NCBI RefSeq assembly: GCF_005484985.1
Contig: NZ_CP027942.1
Coordinates: 1,364,001 to 1,428,000 of the forward strand
Length of the DNA stretch: 64,000 nucleotides
Source: Agrococcus sp. SGAir0287
GTDB lineage: Bacteria > Actinomycetota > Actinomycetes > Actinomycetales > Microbacteriaceae
Direction of reading: 5' to 3'
The position numbers and the translations under genes are program-made. This document shows positions 46,279 to 55,717 of the stretch, one piece after another (within the stretch, counting starts at the first letter, position 1; each line of letters starts with the position of its first letter). The notes below the pieces were generated by a model that ran no database searches, was not told where the DNA came from, and saw only the letters and a list, made by a program, of their open reading frames with translations.

Positions 46279-46500
46279 TCAGTGGGCGGCGGCGTACCGT
46301 GCTGGGTCGGCGTCGAACTTCGGCCCGCAGCCTGCGCAGCAGAGGTAGTAGCGGGTGCCGTCGTGGTCGCGCACCAGTCCTGCGGCCTCGGCGTCGGCCT
46401 TGGCGATGAAGCTGCCGGGCATGATGGGGCACTCGGCCATGTCGGTGTCGGTGTTCTCGGGCGTGTGGCTGTGTCCGTGGCAGGCGGATCCGTTGGTCAT
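46279..46500 (-). CDS. YHS-domain metal-binding protein
   Basis: A 73-residue protein with a YHS-type domain: [19 protein letters not shown], then [19 protein letters not shown]. The cysteines (CP, CCAGC) and the N-terminal histidines (CHGHSH) suggest metal binding. Small YHS proteins often accompany copper ATPases, as chaperones or as detached domains. The ATG overlaps the copA stop. Confidence 0.85.
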   Translation of the reverse strand: MTNGSACHGHSHTPENTDTDMAECPIMPGSFIAKADAEAAGLVRDHDGTRYYLCCAGCGPKFDADPARYAAAH

Positions 46501-48776
46501 CGGGTGGTCCTTTCGGTGAGTGTGGCGGTGATGCTTCGGAAGGAGCGCAGCCGCAGGCTGTTGCCGACGACGAAGACGCTGGAGAACGCCATCGCTGCGC
46601 CGGCGAGCATGGGGTTGAGCAGGCCGAGGGCTGCCAGCGGGATCGCGGCGGCGTTGTACGAGAACGCCCAGAAGAGGTTGGTCTTGATGGTCGTGAGCGT
46701 GCGGCGTGACAGTCGGATGGCGTCGACGGCTCCGAGCAGGTCCGATCGGACGAGCGTGATGTCGGCGGCCTCGATGGCCGCGTCGGTGCCCGACCCCATC
46801 GCGAGTCCCAGGTCGGCCCGCGCGAGCGCGGCGGCGTCGTTCACTCCGTCGCCTACCATCGCCACCTTGCGGCCCTGCTGCTGGAGTCGGGCGATGACGT
46901 CGACCTTCTCTGCCGGCAGCACCTCGGCGATGACCTCGTCGATCCCGACCGAATCGGCAACGCGCCTCGCCACCGTTTCGTTGTCGCCGGTCAGCAGCAC
47001 GGGCCGCAGACCCAAGGCGCGCAGGCGACGGATGGCGTCAGCGCTGGTGGCCTTCACCTCGTCGGCGACGACGAGCGCGCCGCGCGCTTGCCCGTCCCAG
47101 GCGACCAGCACGACCGTGCTGCCGGCGGCTTGTGCCCGCTCTTGCGCCTGGCGGAGCTCGTTCGGAATCACGACGGCCCAGTCGGCGAGCAGCGTGGCGC
47201 GGCCGACGACCGCGGCATGCCCGTCGACGACGCCTGTGACGCCACGACCTTCATCGTTCTGGAAGCCCTCGACCGCGGGCAACGCTCCGAGACGGTCGCG
47301 GGCCGCGGTCGCGATCGCCGTCGCGATCGGATGCTCCGACGCATCTTCGAGCGCTCCCGCGATGCGCAGGACGTCCACCTCCGACGTGTCGGCGACGGTC
47401 TCGACCGCGGTCAGCGCCATCGATCCGGTCGTGACGGTGCCGGTCTTGTCCAGGACGATCGTGTCGATGCCGCGGCTGGTCTCGAGCACCTCGGGGCCCT
47501 TGATGAGCACGCCCATCTGCGCGCCGCGGCCGGTGCCGACGAGCAGTGCGATCGGCGTCGCGAGGCCGAGCGCGCATGGGCAGGCGATGATCAGCACGGC
47601 GACCGCCGCGGTGAAGGCGGCGCTGAGCGGGAACCCGGCACCGATCCACGCGCCCAGTGCGGCGACGGCGATCGCGATCGCGATCGGCACGAAGACGCCC
47701 GAGATGCGGTCGGCGAGCCGCTGCATCTCCGCCTTACCGGACTGCGCGTCCTCGACCAGGCGGGCCATCTGCGCGAGCTGCGTGTCAGCACCGATGCGGG
47801 TGGCGCGCACGACGAGCCGTCCACCAGCGTTCACGGTGGCGCCGGTGACGGCATCGCCCGCTGCGACCTCGACGGGCACGGACTCGCCGGTGAGCATCGA
47901 CGCGTCGACGGCGGAGGTGCCGTCGACGACCACGCCGTCGGTCGCGATCTTCTCGCCGGGCCGGACGAGGAACTCATCGTTGACGGCGAGCTCGGCGATG
48001 GGGATGCGTCGCTCGACGCCGTCGCGGAGCACGGCGACGTCCTTCGCGCCCATGTCGAGCAGGGCGCGCAGGGCGGCGCCGGCTTGCCGCTTCGACCGCT
48101 TCTCGAAGTAGCGGCCCGCGAGGACGAACGTCGTTACGCCCGCTGCGACCTCGAGGTATATGTTCGCGGCGCCGTCGGAGGGTGCGATGGTGAGCTCGAA
48201 CGGGTGCGTCATCCCCGGGATGCCGGCGGTGCCGAAGAACAGGGCGTACAGGGACCACAGGAATGCCGCTGTGGTGCCGACCGAGATGAGGGTGTCCATC
48301 GTCGCGGCGCCGTGGCGCAGGTTCAGCCACGCGGCGCGGTGGAACGGCCACGCCGCCCACACGATGACGGGTGCTGCGAGCGTCAGTGACGCCCATTGCC
48401 AGTAGGTGAACTGCAGTGCGGGCACCATCGCCATGGCAACGACCGGCACGGACAGCGCGAGGGAGATGAGGACACGGCGACGCAGCGACCGAAGCTCGTC
48501 GCCCTCGGCGTCCGGCTCGGCGCGCTCGTCGTCGACGACTGCAGGCAGCGTCGCGGTGTAACCGGTCTTCTCCACCTCGGCGATGAGTGCAGCGGCGTCG
48601 ATTGGATCGACCGATCGGATCTGCGCTTTCTCGGTCGCGTAGTTCACCGACGCCTCGACGCCGTCGAGCTTGTTCAGCTTCCTTTCGATGCGCATCGCGC
48701 AGGAGGCGCAGGTCATCCCGCCGATCTCGAGCTCGATCGTCGAGCCGGTGCTTGCGGTGGTGTTCGACACGGTCAT
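46497..48776 (-). CDS. copA: Copper-exporting P-type ATPase CopA
   Basis: A 759-residue Cu(I) P1B-1 ATPase. It has one N-terminal heavy-metal-associated domain with [13 protein letters not shown], eight membrane segments, the metal motif CPC ([12 protein letters not shown]), [18 protein letters not shown] and [10 protein letters not shown]. It pumps cytoplasmic Cu(I) outward, fed by CopZ. The start at 48776 is 12 bases after the stop of the exported His-rich protein gene. Confidence 0.96.
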   Translation of the reverse strand: MTVSNTTASTGSTIELEIGGMTCASCAMRIERKLNKLDGVEASVNYATEKAQIRSVDPIDAAALIAEVEKTGYTATLPAVVDDERAEPDAEGDELRSLRRRVLISLALSVPVVAMAMVPALQFTYWQWASLTLAAPVIVWAAWPFHRAAWLNLRHGAATMDTLISVGTTAAFLWSLYALFFGTAGIPGMTHPFELTIAPSDGAANIYLEVAAGVTTFVLAGRYFEKRSKRQAGAALRALLDMGAKDVAVLRDGVERRIPIAELAVNDEFLVRPGEKIATDGVVVDGTSAVDASMLTGESVPVEVAAGDAVTGATVNAGGRLVVRATRIGADTQLAQMARLVEDAQSGKAEMQRLADRISGVFVPIAIAIAVAALGAWIGAGFPLSAAFTAAVAVLIIACPCALGLATPIALLVGTGRGAQMGVLIKGPEVLETSRGIDTIVLDKTGTVTTGSMALTAVETVADTSEVDVLRIAGALEDASEHPIATAIATAARDRLGALPAVEGFQNDEGRGVTGVVDGHAAVVGRATLLADWAVVIPNELRQAQERAQAAGSTVVLVAWDGQARGALVVADEVKATSADAIRRLRALGLRPVLLTGDNETVARRVADSVGIDEVIAEVLPAEKVDVIARLQQQGRKVAMVGDGVNDAAALARADLGLAMGSGTDAAIEAADITLVRSDLLGAVDAIRLSRRTLTTIKTNLFWAFSYNAAAIPLAALGLLNPMLAGAAMAFSSVFVVGNSLRLRSFRSITATLTERTTR

Positions 48777-48788
48777 GATGTCCGCTCC

Positions 48789-49694
48789 TCAGTGAGAGTC
48801 GGTCGTGGGGGAGTCGGTGGTGAGCGCGAGCGTTGCGGTGTGCACCTCGTCGTCGACCTGGAAGTCGAAGTAGAGGAGGTATAGCCCCGGAGTCGGCACC
48901 GATGCGGTGAACGCCACATCGGGTCCAGCGGTCCCGCCGCTCGCCGAATCGTTCGGATGCACGTGCTGGTAGGCGAGGTCGCCCTGGCGCAGTGCCACCA
49001 GGTGGCCGAATGCGCCCAGGTAGGGCTGCAGCGCGGTGACGGGCTCTCCATCTCGCTGGACGGAGAGGGTCACCGTGCTCTGCTCGCCTGCGGTCAGCGT
49101 GCCGTCGACGGAGACGTCGAACGGGCCCGCCGTCGTCGAGGCGATGTCCGAGGTAGGACCCTCGGGGGTGACGTCGCCTGCGACCGACACCGTCTGGCTG
49201 AGGGTCACGGATGCCGCTGCGTCGCCATCGCCAGCGATGAAGTCGGCGAAGATGCGGTAGCTGCCCGGAGCACTCCACTGCCACGGCAGCGACCATGTGC
49301 CGCTCTCGCCACGTTCCGGGTGCACATGACGAAACTGCGTGCCATCGTCACGAACGACGATCGCGTGCAGGTCCTGCTGGTGCTCCTCGACGTAGTCAGT
49401 CAGCACGCTCCCATGAGCATCCAGCACCCGGAACTGCAGGGTGCCGACGACGGCAACGGTTGCTGGCGCGCTGACAGCGTCGAGGCGATACCCATTGGAC
49501 TCGATCGCCAGACCATCCGAGTGCTCGGCCACCGACGAGCCATGCGCGTCTGCATGCTCGGCGTCGGCGCCTGCTGCTGCTTCCCACTCGCCGACGACCG
49601 AGTCAGGCACGACGGCCTTGCCTGCGAAGGTCGCGACGGCGAAGACGAGCGCGAGGACGCCCCCGTAGAGGCCCAGCCGCGCGAGCGGCTTCAC
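48789..49694 (-). CDS. Exported His-rich protein of the copper operon, unknown
   Basis: A 301-residue protein with one N-terminal membrane segment or signal (about 7-28) and an extracytoplasmic part of two beta-rich domains. The motif xHVHP occurs twice (QFRHVHPERG and AYQHVHPND), and a His-rich stretch follows the signal. The placement between copZ and copA and the histidines suggest copper binding outside the membrane. The fold resembles FixG/cupredoxin-like accessory domains only loosely. GTG start overlapping the copZ stop. Confidence 0.7.
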   Translation of the reverse strand: MKPLARLGLYGGVLALVFAVATFAGKAVVPDSVVGEWEAAAGADAEHADAHGSSVAEHSDGLAIESNGYRLDAVSAPATVAVVGTLQFRVLDAHGSVLTDYVEEHQQDLHAIVVRDDGTQFRHVHPERGESGTWSLPWQWSAPGSYRIFADFIAGDGDAAASVTLSQTVSVAGDVTPEGPTSDIASTTAGPFDVSVDGTLTAGEQSTVTLSVQRDGEPVTALQPYLGAFGHLVALRQGDLAYQHVHPNDSASGGTAGPDVAFTASVPTPGLYLLYFDFQVDDEVHTATLALTTDSPTTDSH

Positions 49695-49903
49695 TGGCTT
49701 CGCGTGGCGGAGTAGCCGGCCTCATCCACGGCGGCCAGCACTGCCGCGTCATCGACCGGGCCTTCGGCGTCGATGACGAGGCGGCCGGACTGCGCGTCGA
49801 CGTCGACGACGCTGACGCCATCGATCTGCGAGACCTCCTCGCGCACGGACCCCTCGCAGTGGCTGCAGGTCATCCCGGTGACGGTGTACTCGATGGTGCT
49901 CAT
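49691..49903 (-). CDS. copZ: Copper chaperone CopZ
   Basis: A 70-residue heavy-metal-associated protein with GMTCSHCEGSVREEV at residues 10-24 and the standard ferredoxin-like fold length. It carries Cu(I) to CopA. First gene of the minus-strand copper operon, just downstream of two CsoR-type boxes, with GAGGAGCACGAC ahead of the ATG. Confidence 0.93.
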   Translation of the reverse strand: MSTIEYTVTGMTCSHCEGSVREEVSQIDGVSVVDVDAQSGRLVIDAEGPVDDAAVLAAVDEAGYSATRSQ

Positions 49904-49928
49904 GTCGTGCTCCTCGCTGACGTCTTGG

Positions 49929-49945
49929 ATACCCCCAGGGGGTAC
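49929..49945. promoter_or_regulatory. CsoR-type operator, copZ-proximal
   Basis: ATACCCCCAGGGGGTAC, an inverted repeat matching the CsoR box at 26007. It lies 26 bases upstream of the copZ start. Confidence 0.85.
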
Positions 49946-49958
49946 GGCGCACGCCACG

Positions 49959-49975
49959 ATACCCATAGGGGGTAT
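49959..49975. promoter_or_regulatory. CsoR-type operator, distal
   Basis: ATACCCATAGGGGGTAT, a second CsoR-type box centred 30 bases (about three helical turns) from the first. It lies between copZ and the divergent DUF6153 gene, so the pair can control both directions. Confidence 0.83.
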
Positions 49976-50055
49976 GCGGCGCAACCCCCGAAAGGTGGTG
50001 CGCGATGCTGCACCCCTGGCGGGGCGAATAGTGTCACCTGGTACTGTCGGCGCCC

Positions 50056-50517
50056 ATGACCGTCCGCGATGGCTGGCGCTTCCGCGCCGCGCATCGCATC
50101 CACCGACCCCTGGAGCAGGTGCTGCGCTCGGCGCTGGGTCGGCCTGCATCATTCCTTGCCCTGGCGCTCGTGGTCGCGGCGACCGCGGTCGGGTTGGTCG
50201 CCATGCACTCCTTGACCGGGGCCGCAGGGCAGCACGAGCATGCGTCCGCGCACGCTCCGTCCGCGGAGATCGCTGACTTCGCCGCGGCCCCTGACCCCGG
50301 CGGCAATGCCGCAGGGTGTGAGGACTGCGGCCATCACGCGGCGATGGCGGGCGCCCTGTGCTCGCTTGCGCTGATCGCGCTGGCCGTCGTGCTCTTGGTG
50401 CGGCCGACAGGGTCGGTCGCCATGTCACGGGCGCCCTGGATGCACGCGAGGTCGGTGCTGCCGGTGCTGCCGCGCGCCGCGCGCTCTTTGCAGGAGCTCG
50501 GTCTCAGTCGAACGTGA
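50056..50517 (+). CDS. DUF6153-like membrane protein
   Basis: A 153-residue protein with a cytoplasmic N-terminus, a membrane segment (about 31-52), a His-rich loop (HEHASAHAPS) with CEDCGHH, a second membrane segment (about 95-115) and a basic C-terminus. It is the second member of its kind in the island (see 43359-43790). It is divergent from copZ over the CsoR boxes, so copper control is likely. Exact function unknown. Confidence 0.7.
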   Translation: MTVRDGWRFRAAHRIHRPLEQVLRSALGRPASFLALALVVAATAVGLVAMHSLTGAAGQHEHASAHAPSAEIADFAAAPDPGGNAAGCEDCGHHAAMAGALCSLALIALAVVLLVRPTGSVAMSRAPWMHARSVLPVLPRAARSLQELGLSRT

Positions 50518-50595
50518 GGGGCGGGTCGGCCTGCCGACTTTCGCCCCTTGCATGCGCTCGCGCGCTGCACCGATCGACCCTGAAGGAACCCCACC

Positions 50596-51480
50596 GTGCT
50601 CTCTCGCGCTCTCGCGCCCTCATCGAATCGACAACTCACCCGACTCGCTCCTGCAGCCATTGCGGCGCTAACCCTTGTCGCGCTCACGGCTTGCTCCACG
50701 GAGCCCGAGCCTCTCGCAGTCCCGCAGGCGCCAACCCACATCCATGACGTCGCCTTCTCCGCCGACGGCACCCTGCTGGTCGGCACTCACACCGGCGTCT
50801 TGGTGACCGCACCGGGTGAACCCGCTTCGCTGCTCGGCGACACGTCCTTCGACGCCATGGGCCTCGTCGCGACGAGCGACGCCATCCACGCATCGGGGCA
50901 TCCTTCCGCGTCCACACCCGAGTTCGCCTACCCCAACGTGGGCTTGCTCACCTTCGATGGCGACGCGTGGACGACGACGTCGCCTGCCGACGGCGCAGAC
51001 TTCCACGCGCTCGCCGCTGGCGACGCCGACCCGAGCCGCCTCGTGGGATTGCGCTCGGATTCACCCACCTTGCAGATCACGGCCGACGGAGGCGCGTCGT
51101 GGTCATCTGGTGCGGCGCTCGCCGCCCGTGATCTCGTCGTCGACGACGGAGACCCCGACGTGGTCCTCGCCACCACAGCAGACGGGCCCGTGCTCAGCGT
51201 CGACGGCGGCGCAACGTTCGGCGCCTTGCCCGAGGCCCCGTTGCTCGTCGTCGCCGCGACCGCCGGCCCCGGCGCCATGATCGGCGTCGACCCCGACGGC
51301 ACCATCTGGCGCGCAGAGCCCCGAAGCGCGACGTGGCAGGAGGTCGGCACCGTCGAACCCGGCGTCGTCGCCATCGCCGCAGACGACGGCGCAGACACCC
51401 TCGCCATCGCCTACGAGAGCTCCGCATTGCTGTCGACCGATGCCGGCGCGACCTGGTCGCCGGTGGAGCTCACCGCGTGA
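50596..51480 (+). CDS. BNR/sortilin-type beta-propeller lipoprotein (F510_1955 type)
   Basis: A 294-residue lipoprotein with lipobox LTAC (cysteine about 35) and a repeated beta-propeller pattern (IHDVAFSADGTLLVGTHTGV, LQITADGGASWSSG, VLSVDGGATFGA, LLSTDAGATWSPV). The Asp-box SxDGGxxW repeats are those of photosystem-stability/sortilin-like or F510_1955-type proteins, frequent in copper islands of actinobacteria. Enzyme activity is doubtful. GTG start with AAGGAA upstream; the stop overlaps the next gene. Confidence 0.8.
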   Translation: MLSRALAPSSNRQLTRLAPAAIAALTLVALTACSTEPEPLAVPQAPTHIHDVAFSADGTLLVGTHTGVLVTAPGEPASLLGDTSFDAMGLVATSDAIHASGHPSASTPEFAYPNVGLLTFDGDAWTTTSPADGADFHALAAGDADPSRLVGLRSDSPTLQITADGGASWSSGAALAARDLVVDDGDPDVVLATTADGPVLSVDGGATFGALPEAPLLVVAATAGPGAMIGVDPDGTIWRAEPRSATWQEVGTVEPGVVAIAADDGADTLAIAYESSALLSTDAGATWSPVELTA

Positions 51481-52496
51481 CCGCCGCAACGCAGACCCCT
51501 GTCCCCACGGAATCCCGCATCAGTGACCTTCCCTCCCCGCTGACGCGGCGAGAGCGTCGCCAGCGCGAAGCGGCCCTGATAGCAAGGCAGGGGATCAAAG
51601 CGGCAAGCGACCACGACGGACCGGCGGTCGCGGGAGCGATCGCGCACGCTCGACCTCGACCCGTAGGGCCGCGTCCCGAGCGGGTCATGACGGTGCAGCC
51701 CCCGGTAGCTACGGGTCGGGGAACCGATGCGCGACGCCGGACGCTCGCCGCCGTTGCCGCCAGCTTCGCCTTCGCACTCACCCTGACCGTCAGCCTCCCC
51801 GCCGTCGCTGCGGTGAACGACAACAACGCGGCACAACCGCTGCAGATGTGGGCCACCACCCAGGAGCTCCAGGTCCAAGGACAGGCCGCCGCAGACCTCG
51901 CCGGGCCAGAGTCGTTCGGCGTCGTCCAGGACCCCTACGCCGCAGCGTTGCTCGATCCTCAGCAGACCGCATCCCTAGAGGCAGCGACGTCCGCCGCCGC
52001 CGGCAACTACTTCGACGCGAACCCGGCGTATGACGAGGTCTGGTCGCAGCTGTCGACGACCTACGTGCAGACACCCTTCCCGTCCCGAGCGGAACTGCCG
52101 ATCTCGAGCCCGTTCGCTCCACGGTGGGGGAAGTTCCACTATGGCCTCGACGTCCCGCTGGCCCAAGGGGAGCCGATCTTTCCTGTAGCCAACGGCGTCG
52201 TGACCGCCGTGTTCCAGGGGGACGAGCCCGGCGGAGGCGGCTACATGGTCGTCGTCGAGCACAACATCGACGGCAGGTTCTTCCAGTCCTGGTACGCCCA
52301 CATGCAGGCCGGCTCGATCGACGTCGCCCTCGGCGACGTCGTCACGCTCGACACCCAGCTCGGCGCCGTCGGTTCGACCGGCAACTCGACTGGACCGCAC
52401 CTGCACCTGGAGATCAAGAATCCCGATTACGAATCGATCGACCCCATCGCCTGGATGGAGTCTCGAGCCGAGGTGACCGCACCCGGCGGCTACTAG
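51477..52496 (+). CDS. Exported M23-family peptidase (LytM type)
   Basis: A 339-residue protein with a long basic cytoplasmic N-terminus, a membrane/signal segment (about 85-105) and a C-terminal M23 peptidase domain (about 205-325). Zinc ligands are in KFHYGLDVP (HxxxD) and GPHLHLEI, and the central WYAHMQAGS also fits. It should cleave cell-wall peptide bridges. The reason for its presence in the copper island is unknown. GTG start overlaps the lipoprotein stop. Confidence 0.88.
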   Translation: MTAATQTPVPTESRISDLPSPLTRRERRQREAALIARQGIKAASDHDGPAVAGAIAHARPRPVGPRPERVMTVQPPVATGRGTDARRRTLAAVAASFAFALTLTVSLPAVAAVNDNNAAQPLQMWATTQELQVQGQAAADLAGPESFGVVQDPYAAALLDPQQTASLEAATSAAAGNYFDANPAYDEVWSQLSTTYVQTPFPSRAELPISSPFAPRWGKFHYGLDVPLAQGEPIFPVANGVVTAVFQGDEPGGGGYMVVVEHNIDGRFFQSWYAHMQAGSIDVALGDVVTLDTQLGAVGSTGNSTGPHLHLEIKNPDYESIDPIAWMESRAEVTAPGGY

Positions 52497-52595
52497 GCCG
52501 CCACCAGTACCAGCGCACCGGACGGCGTACAAGCGCCTCGGGGAGCACCCCGACCTTCCGTAGCCTCGGCACCACCAACGCAAGGAGAGATCAGC

Positions 52596-52997
52596 ATGAC
52601 TGCCATCACGGAGATGATCACGACTCACCCAAAGGCATCGCAGAGCGCCGACGCAAGCGAGCTGGCCGAGTGCATCGAGGCATGTGTCGAATGCGCTCAG
52701 GTATGCACCACGTGCGCAGACGCGTGCCTGTCGGAAGCCATGGTCGCGGAGCTCACAGCGTGCATCCGCACCAACCTGGACTGCGCGGACGCGTGCTCGA
52801 CCGCGGCACGAACCCTCGCTCGCAACGTGGCCGATCCGGCCCGAGCGCGAGCCGCAGTGGAGGCAGCGCTCGCCGCCGCCCGAGCTTGCGCGCAGGAATG
52901 CGACTCTCATGCCGACATGCACGAGCACTGTCGAATCTGCGCTGACGCCTGCCGACGGTGCGAGGCTGCGTGCGAGCGGCTACTTCAGACGCTCTGA
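52596..52997 (+). CDS. Four-helix copper-storage protein (Csp/DUF326-like)
   Basis: A 133-residue protein with 16 cysteines placed along four helices (ECIEACVECAQVCTTC, NLDCADACS, CAQECDSH, HEHCRICADACRRC), as in Csp-type copper-storage proteins that hold many Cu(I) ions inside a four-helix bundle. There is no signal peptide, so a cytosolic (Csp3-like) role is likely. AAGGAG precedes the ATG. It is the last gene before the first 35-bp boundary repeat. Confidence 0.88.
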   Translation: MTAITEMITTHPKASQSADASELAECIEACVECAQVCTTCADACLSEAMVAELTACIRTNLDCADACSTAARTLARNVADPARARAAVEAALAAARACAQECDSHADMHEHCRICADACRRCEAACERLLQTL

Positions 52998-53088
52998 GCA
53001 CCAGGGAATCCCACCTCGCATACGCCGAAGCAACTCATGGCCCGGTAGTGGCGCTGGAGCCGTCACATCCGCCTTCAGCGTCTGGAAC

Positions 53089-53123
53089 GACTGGATACCG
53101 GGGATATCAACCTAGGTCGTGAG
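53089..53123 (+). repeat. Module-boundary repeat, copy A
   Basis: First of four 35-bp direct repeats with the core GGGGATATCAAC followed by CTAGGTCGTGAG. It separates the copper island from the arsenic module. Position 10 is C, as in copy C. Confidence 0.92.
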
Positions 53124-53186
53124 CTCCTTCGCGAAGTCCTCTGGTTCTGAGGTCGACGCGCTCCACGCGCATGAACCCTCGACGCG

Positions 53187-53600
53187 CTATCGACGAGCGG
53201 GGGCGATCTCCTCGATCAGGCTGGCGATGCGTCCGCGGATCTCGTCGCGGATGGGGCGCACGTCCTCGATGCCCTGACCCGCGGGGTCGTCGAGCTCCCA
53301 GTCCTCGTAGCGCTTCCCCGGGAAGATCGGGCAGGCGTCGCCGCAGCCCATCGTGATGACGACGTCGGACTCGCGCACGGCGTCGACGGTCAGCACCTTC
53401 GGCTGCTCCGCGGTGATGTCGATGCCTTCCTCCGCCATCGCGGCGACGGCAACCGGGTTGATCTGCTCAGCAGGCATCGAGCCTGCCGACCGGACGTCGA
53501 TGCGGCCTTCGCCGAGGCTGCGAAGGTAGCCGGCGGCCATCTGCGAGCGGCCGGCGTTGTGAACGCAGACGAACAGGACGGTGGGCTTGGAATCGGTCAT
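53187..53600 (-). CDS. arsC: Arsenate reductase, low-molecular-weight phosphatase type
   Basis: A 137-residue ArsC of the phosphatase fold: the P-loop reads CVHNAGRS (Cys12), followed by VITMGCGDACPIFPGKRYEDW, whose cysteines form the redox relay. It reduces arsenate to arsenite for export by Acr3, regenerated by thioredoxin or mycothiol. Last gene of the minus-strand ars operon, 12 bases after the ArsR-ArsC fusion gene. Confidence 0.93.
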   Translation of the reverse strand: MTDSKPTVLFVCVHNAGRSQMAAGYLRSLGEGRIDVRSAGSMPAEQINPVAVAAMAEEGIDITAEQPKVLTVDAVRESDVVITMGCGDACPIFPGKRYEDWELDDPAGQGIEDVRPIRDEIRGRIASLIEEIAPARR

Positions 53601-53612
53601 GGGTCTTTCCGT

Positions 53613-54599
53613 TCAGCGGGTGGGGGAGAGGTCGGTGAGGAGCTGCTGGACGCGGGCTGCGATGTCGTCGCGGATCGCTGCAACGCCCTCGGGGGAGGCA
53701 AGGGCGGGGTCGCCCACGGCCCAATCCTCGTAGCGGACGCCGGGAATGACGGGGCACACGTCGCCGCAGCCCATCGTGATGACGACGTCCGCGGCACGGA
53801 CTGCGTCGTCGGTCAGCGGCTTCGGGAAGGCGGTCGCCGCGGTGGGGGCGTCGATCTCCTCGAGGAGGGGTCGCACGTTCGGGTGGACGTCGGCGGCGGG
53901 CGTCGAGCCGGCGGAGCGTGCGACGACGCGACCGCCGGCGTACTGATTGACGAGCGCGGCCGCGAGCTGGGAGCGGCCAGCGTTCGCTACGCACACGAAC
54001 AGCACCTGCGGCACCGAGCCACCGCGATCGCGCTCGAGGTCGCTCAGGCGCTGCCTGGCGAAGCGCTCCGTCAGCGGCACCAGGTGCGCGGTGACGCGAG
54101 CCGTGCGAGCGAGTCCCGTGTAGGACTCTCGGACGATGGATGCGACGACGTCTGCGCTGAGGGCTGGATGAGTGGCGGCGAGGGTGTGGGCGAGGTGGTC
54201 GAGCGCCTCGTCGACGTCTGCCAGGCCGCGGTAGCCGTCGCGGACGGCGGGATTCACGGCGGCGGGCGCGAACGAGTCGAGCAGTGTGGTGACGGCGGGC
54301 TGGAGTGCGGGGGTGATGCGGTACCAGACCCAGGTGCCGCGACGTTCGGAGGTGACGACGCCGGCGTCCTTGAGGACCTTGAGGTGATGCGAGACGGTCG
54401 GTTGCGACACCTCAGCGAGCTCGGCGAGGTCGCACACGCACGACTCGCCGCGTCCGTCGGTGGCGATCGCGGACAGCATCCGCAGCCGCAGCGGGTCGGA
54501 GAGCGCCTTCAGCGTCGTCGCGAGCGATCCGGCAGCGGCCTCGCTGATGGCGTGCGTGTCGGCGGCGACGCAGGCGTCCGTGGTGGTGGGAGTGCTCAT
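53613..54599 (-). CDS. ArsR-ArsC fusion protein
   Basis: A 328-residue protein of three parts. Residues about 20-110 are an ArsR winged helix (SQPTVSHHLKVLKDAG) with CVC in ESCVCDLAEL as arsenite ligands. Residues about 125-192 form a three-helix segment (ALDHLAHTLAATHPALSADV) of the kind found next to ArsC. Residues about 198-325 are a second ArsC domain with P-loop CVANAGRS (Cys203) and GCGDVCPVIPG. It could therefore both sense arsenite and reduce arsenate. The start overlaps the acr3 stop (ATGA). Confidence 0.9.
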   Translation of the reverse strand: MSTPTTTDACVAADTHAISEAAAGSLATTLKALSDPLRLRMLSAIATDGRGESCVCDLAELAEVSQPTVSHHLKVLKDAGVVTSERRGTWVWYRITPALQPAVTTLLDSFAPAAVNPAVRDGYRGLADVDEALDHLAHTLAATHPALSADVVASIVRESYTGLARTARVTAHLVPLTERFARQRLSDLERDRGGSVPQVLFVCVANAGRSQLAAALVNQYAGGRVVARSAGSTPAADVHPNVRPLLEEIDAPTAATAFPKPLTDDAVRAADVVITMGCGDVCPVIPGVRYEDWAVGDPALASPEGVAAIRDDIAARVQQLLTDLSPTR

Positions 54600-55717
54600 C
54601 GTCGAGTCCTCTCGATGGGCCGCGCGGCCGCGGTGGAATCCGGGTCGGTGGCGGTGGGGTCGGTGCGGAACCAGGATCGGGCGATCCAGAGCGAGACGTA
54701 GACGAGGCCCACGAGCACGGGGACCTCGATGAGGGGGCCGACGACGCCTGCCAGCGCTTCGCCGGAGGTCGCGCCGAAGGTGCCGATCGCGACGGCGATC
54801 GCGAGCTCGAAGTTGTTGCCGGCGGCGGTGAACGCCAGCGTGGTGGCGCGGGCGTAGCCGAGGCCGAGCAGCTTGCCGGTGACGATGCCGATGGTCCACA
54901 TGAGCGCGAAGTAGGCCAGCAGCGGCAGCGCGATGCGCACCACGTCGAGCGGCTGCGAGGTGATCGCGTCGCCCTGGAGGGCGAACAGCAGCACGATCGT
55001 GAACAGCAGACCGTAGAGCGCCCACGGTCCGACCTTCGGCAGGAATCGGTCCTCGTACCAGGCGCGTCCCCGGCGGCGCTCGCCGATCCACCGCGACGCG
55101 AATCCGGCCAGCAGCGGCAGGCCGAGGAAGATCAGCACGTTCAGGGCGATCTCGCCGATCGAGACGTTCAGACCCTGCGAGTCGAGGCCGAGCCAGCCCG
55201 GCAGGACGGTCAGGTAGAACCAGCCGAGCAGGGCGAACGCGACGACCTGGAAGGCGGAGTTGATGGCGACGAGCACCGCGGCGGCCTCTCGGTCGCCGCA
55301 TGCGAGGTCATTCCAGATGACGACCATGGCGATGCAGCGGGCGAGGCCGACGATGATGAGGCCGGTGCGGTACTCGGGCAGGTCCGGCAGGAACGTCCAG
55401 GCGAGCGCGAACATGAGCGCAGGCCCGACGATCCCGTTGAGCAGCAGCGATGCCAGCAGCAGCTTCCGGTCGCCGGTGACCGCGGCGACGCGGTCGTAAC
55501 GGACCTTCGCCAGCACCGGGTACATCATCACCAGCAGGCCGAGCGCGATCGGGATCGAGATCCCGCCGACCTCGAGCGCGGCGAGCACGTCGGACACGCC
55601 CGGCAACGCGGAGCCGATGACGAGCCCGGCGACCATGGCCAGGCCGATCCACGCGGGCAGCCAGCGGTCGAGCGTAGATAGGCGACGCATCGCGCCCGTC
55701 CCGGTCGCGTCGGTCAT
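54596..55717 (-). CDS. acr3: Arsenite efflux permease Acr3
   Basis: A 373-residue Acr3-family arsenite/H+ antiporter with ten membrane segments. The essential cysteine is in [18 protein letters not shown] and the conserved [15 protein letters not shown] is present in the second half. It removes arsenite made by ArsC. The start overlaps the trxB stop and the stop overlaps the fusion gene, so translation is coupled along the operon. Confidence 0.95.
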   Translation of the reverse strand: MTDATGTGAMRRLSTLDRWLPAWIGLAMVAGLVIGSALPGVSDVLAALEVGGISIPIALGLLVMMYPVLAKVRYDRVAAVTGDRKLLLASLLLNGIVGPALMFALAWTFLPDLPEYRTGLIIVGLARCIAMVVIWNDLACGDREAAAVLVAINSAFQVVAFALLGWFYLTVLPGWLGLDSQGLNVSIGEIALNVLIFLGLPLLAGFASRWIGERRRGRAWYEDRFLPKVGPWALYGLLFTIVLLFALQGDAITSQPLDVVRIALPLLAYFALMWTIGIVTGKLLGLGYARATTLAFTAAGNNFELAIAVAIGTFGATSGEALAGVVGPLIEVPVLVGLVYVSLWIARSWFRTDPTATDPDSTAAARPIERTRR

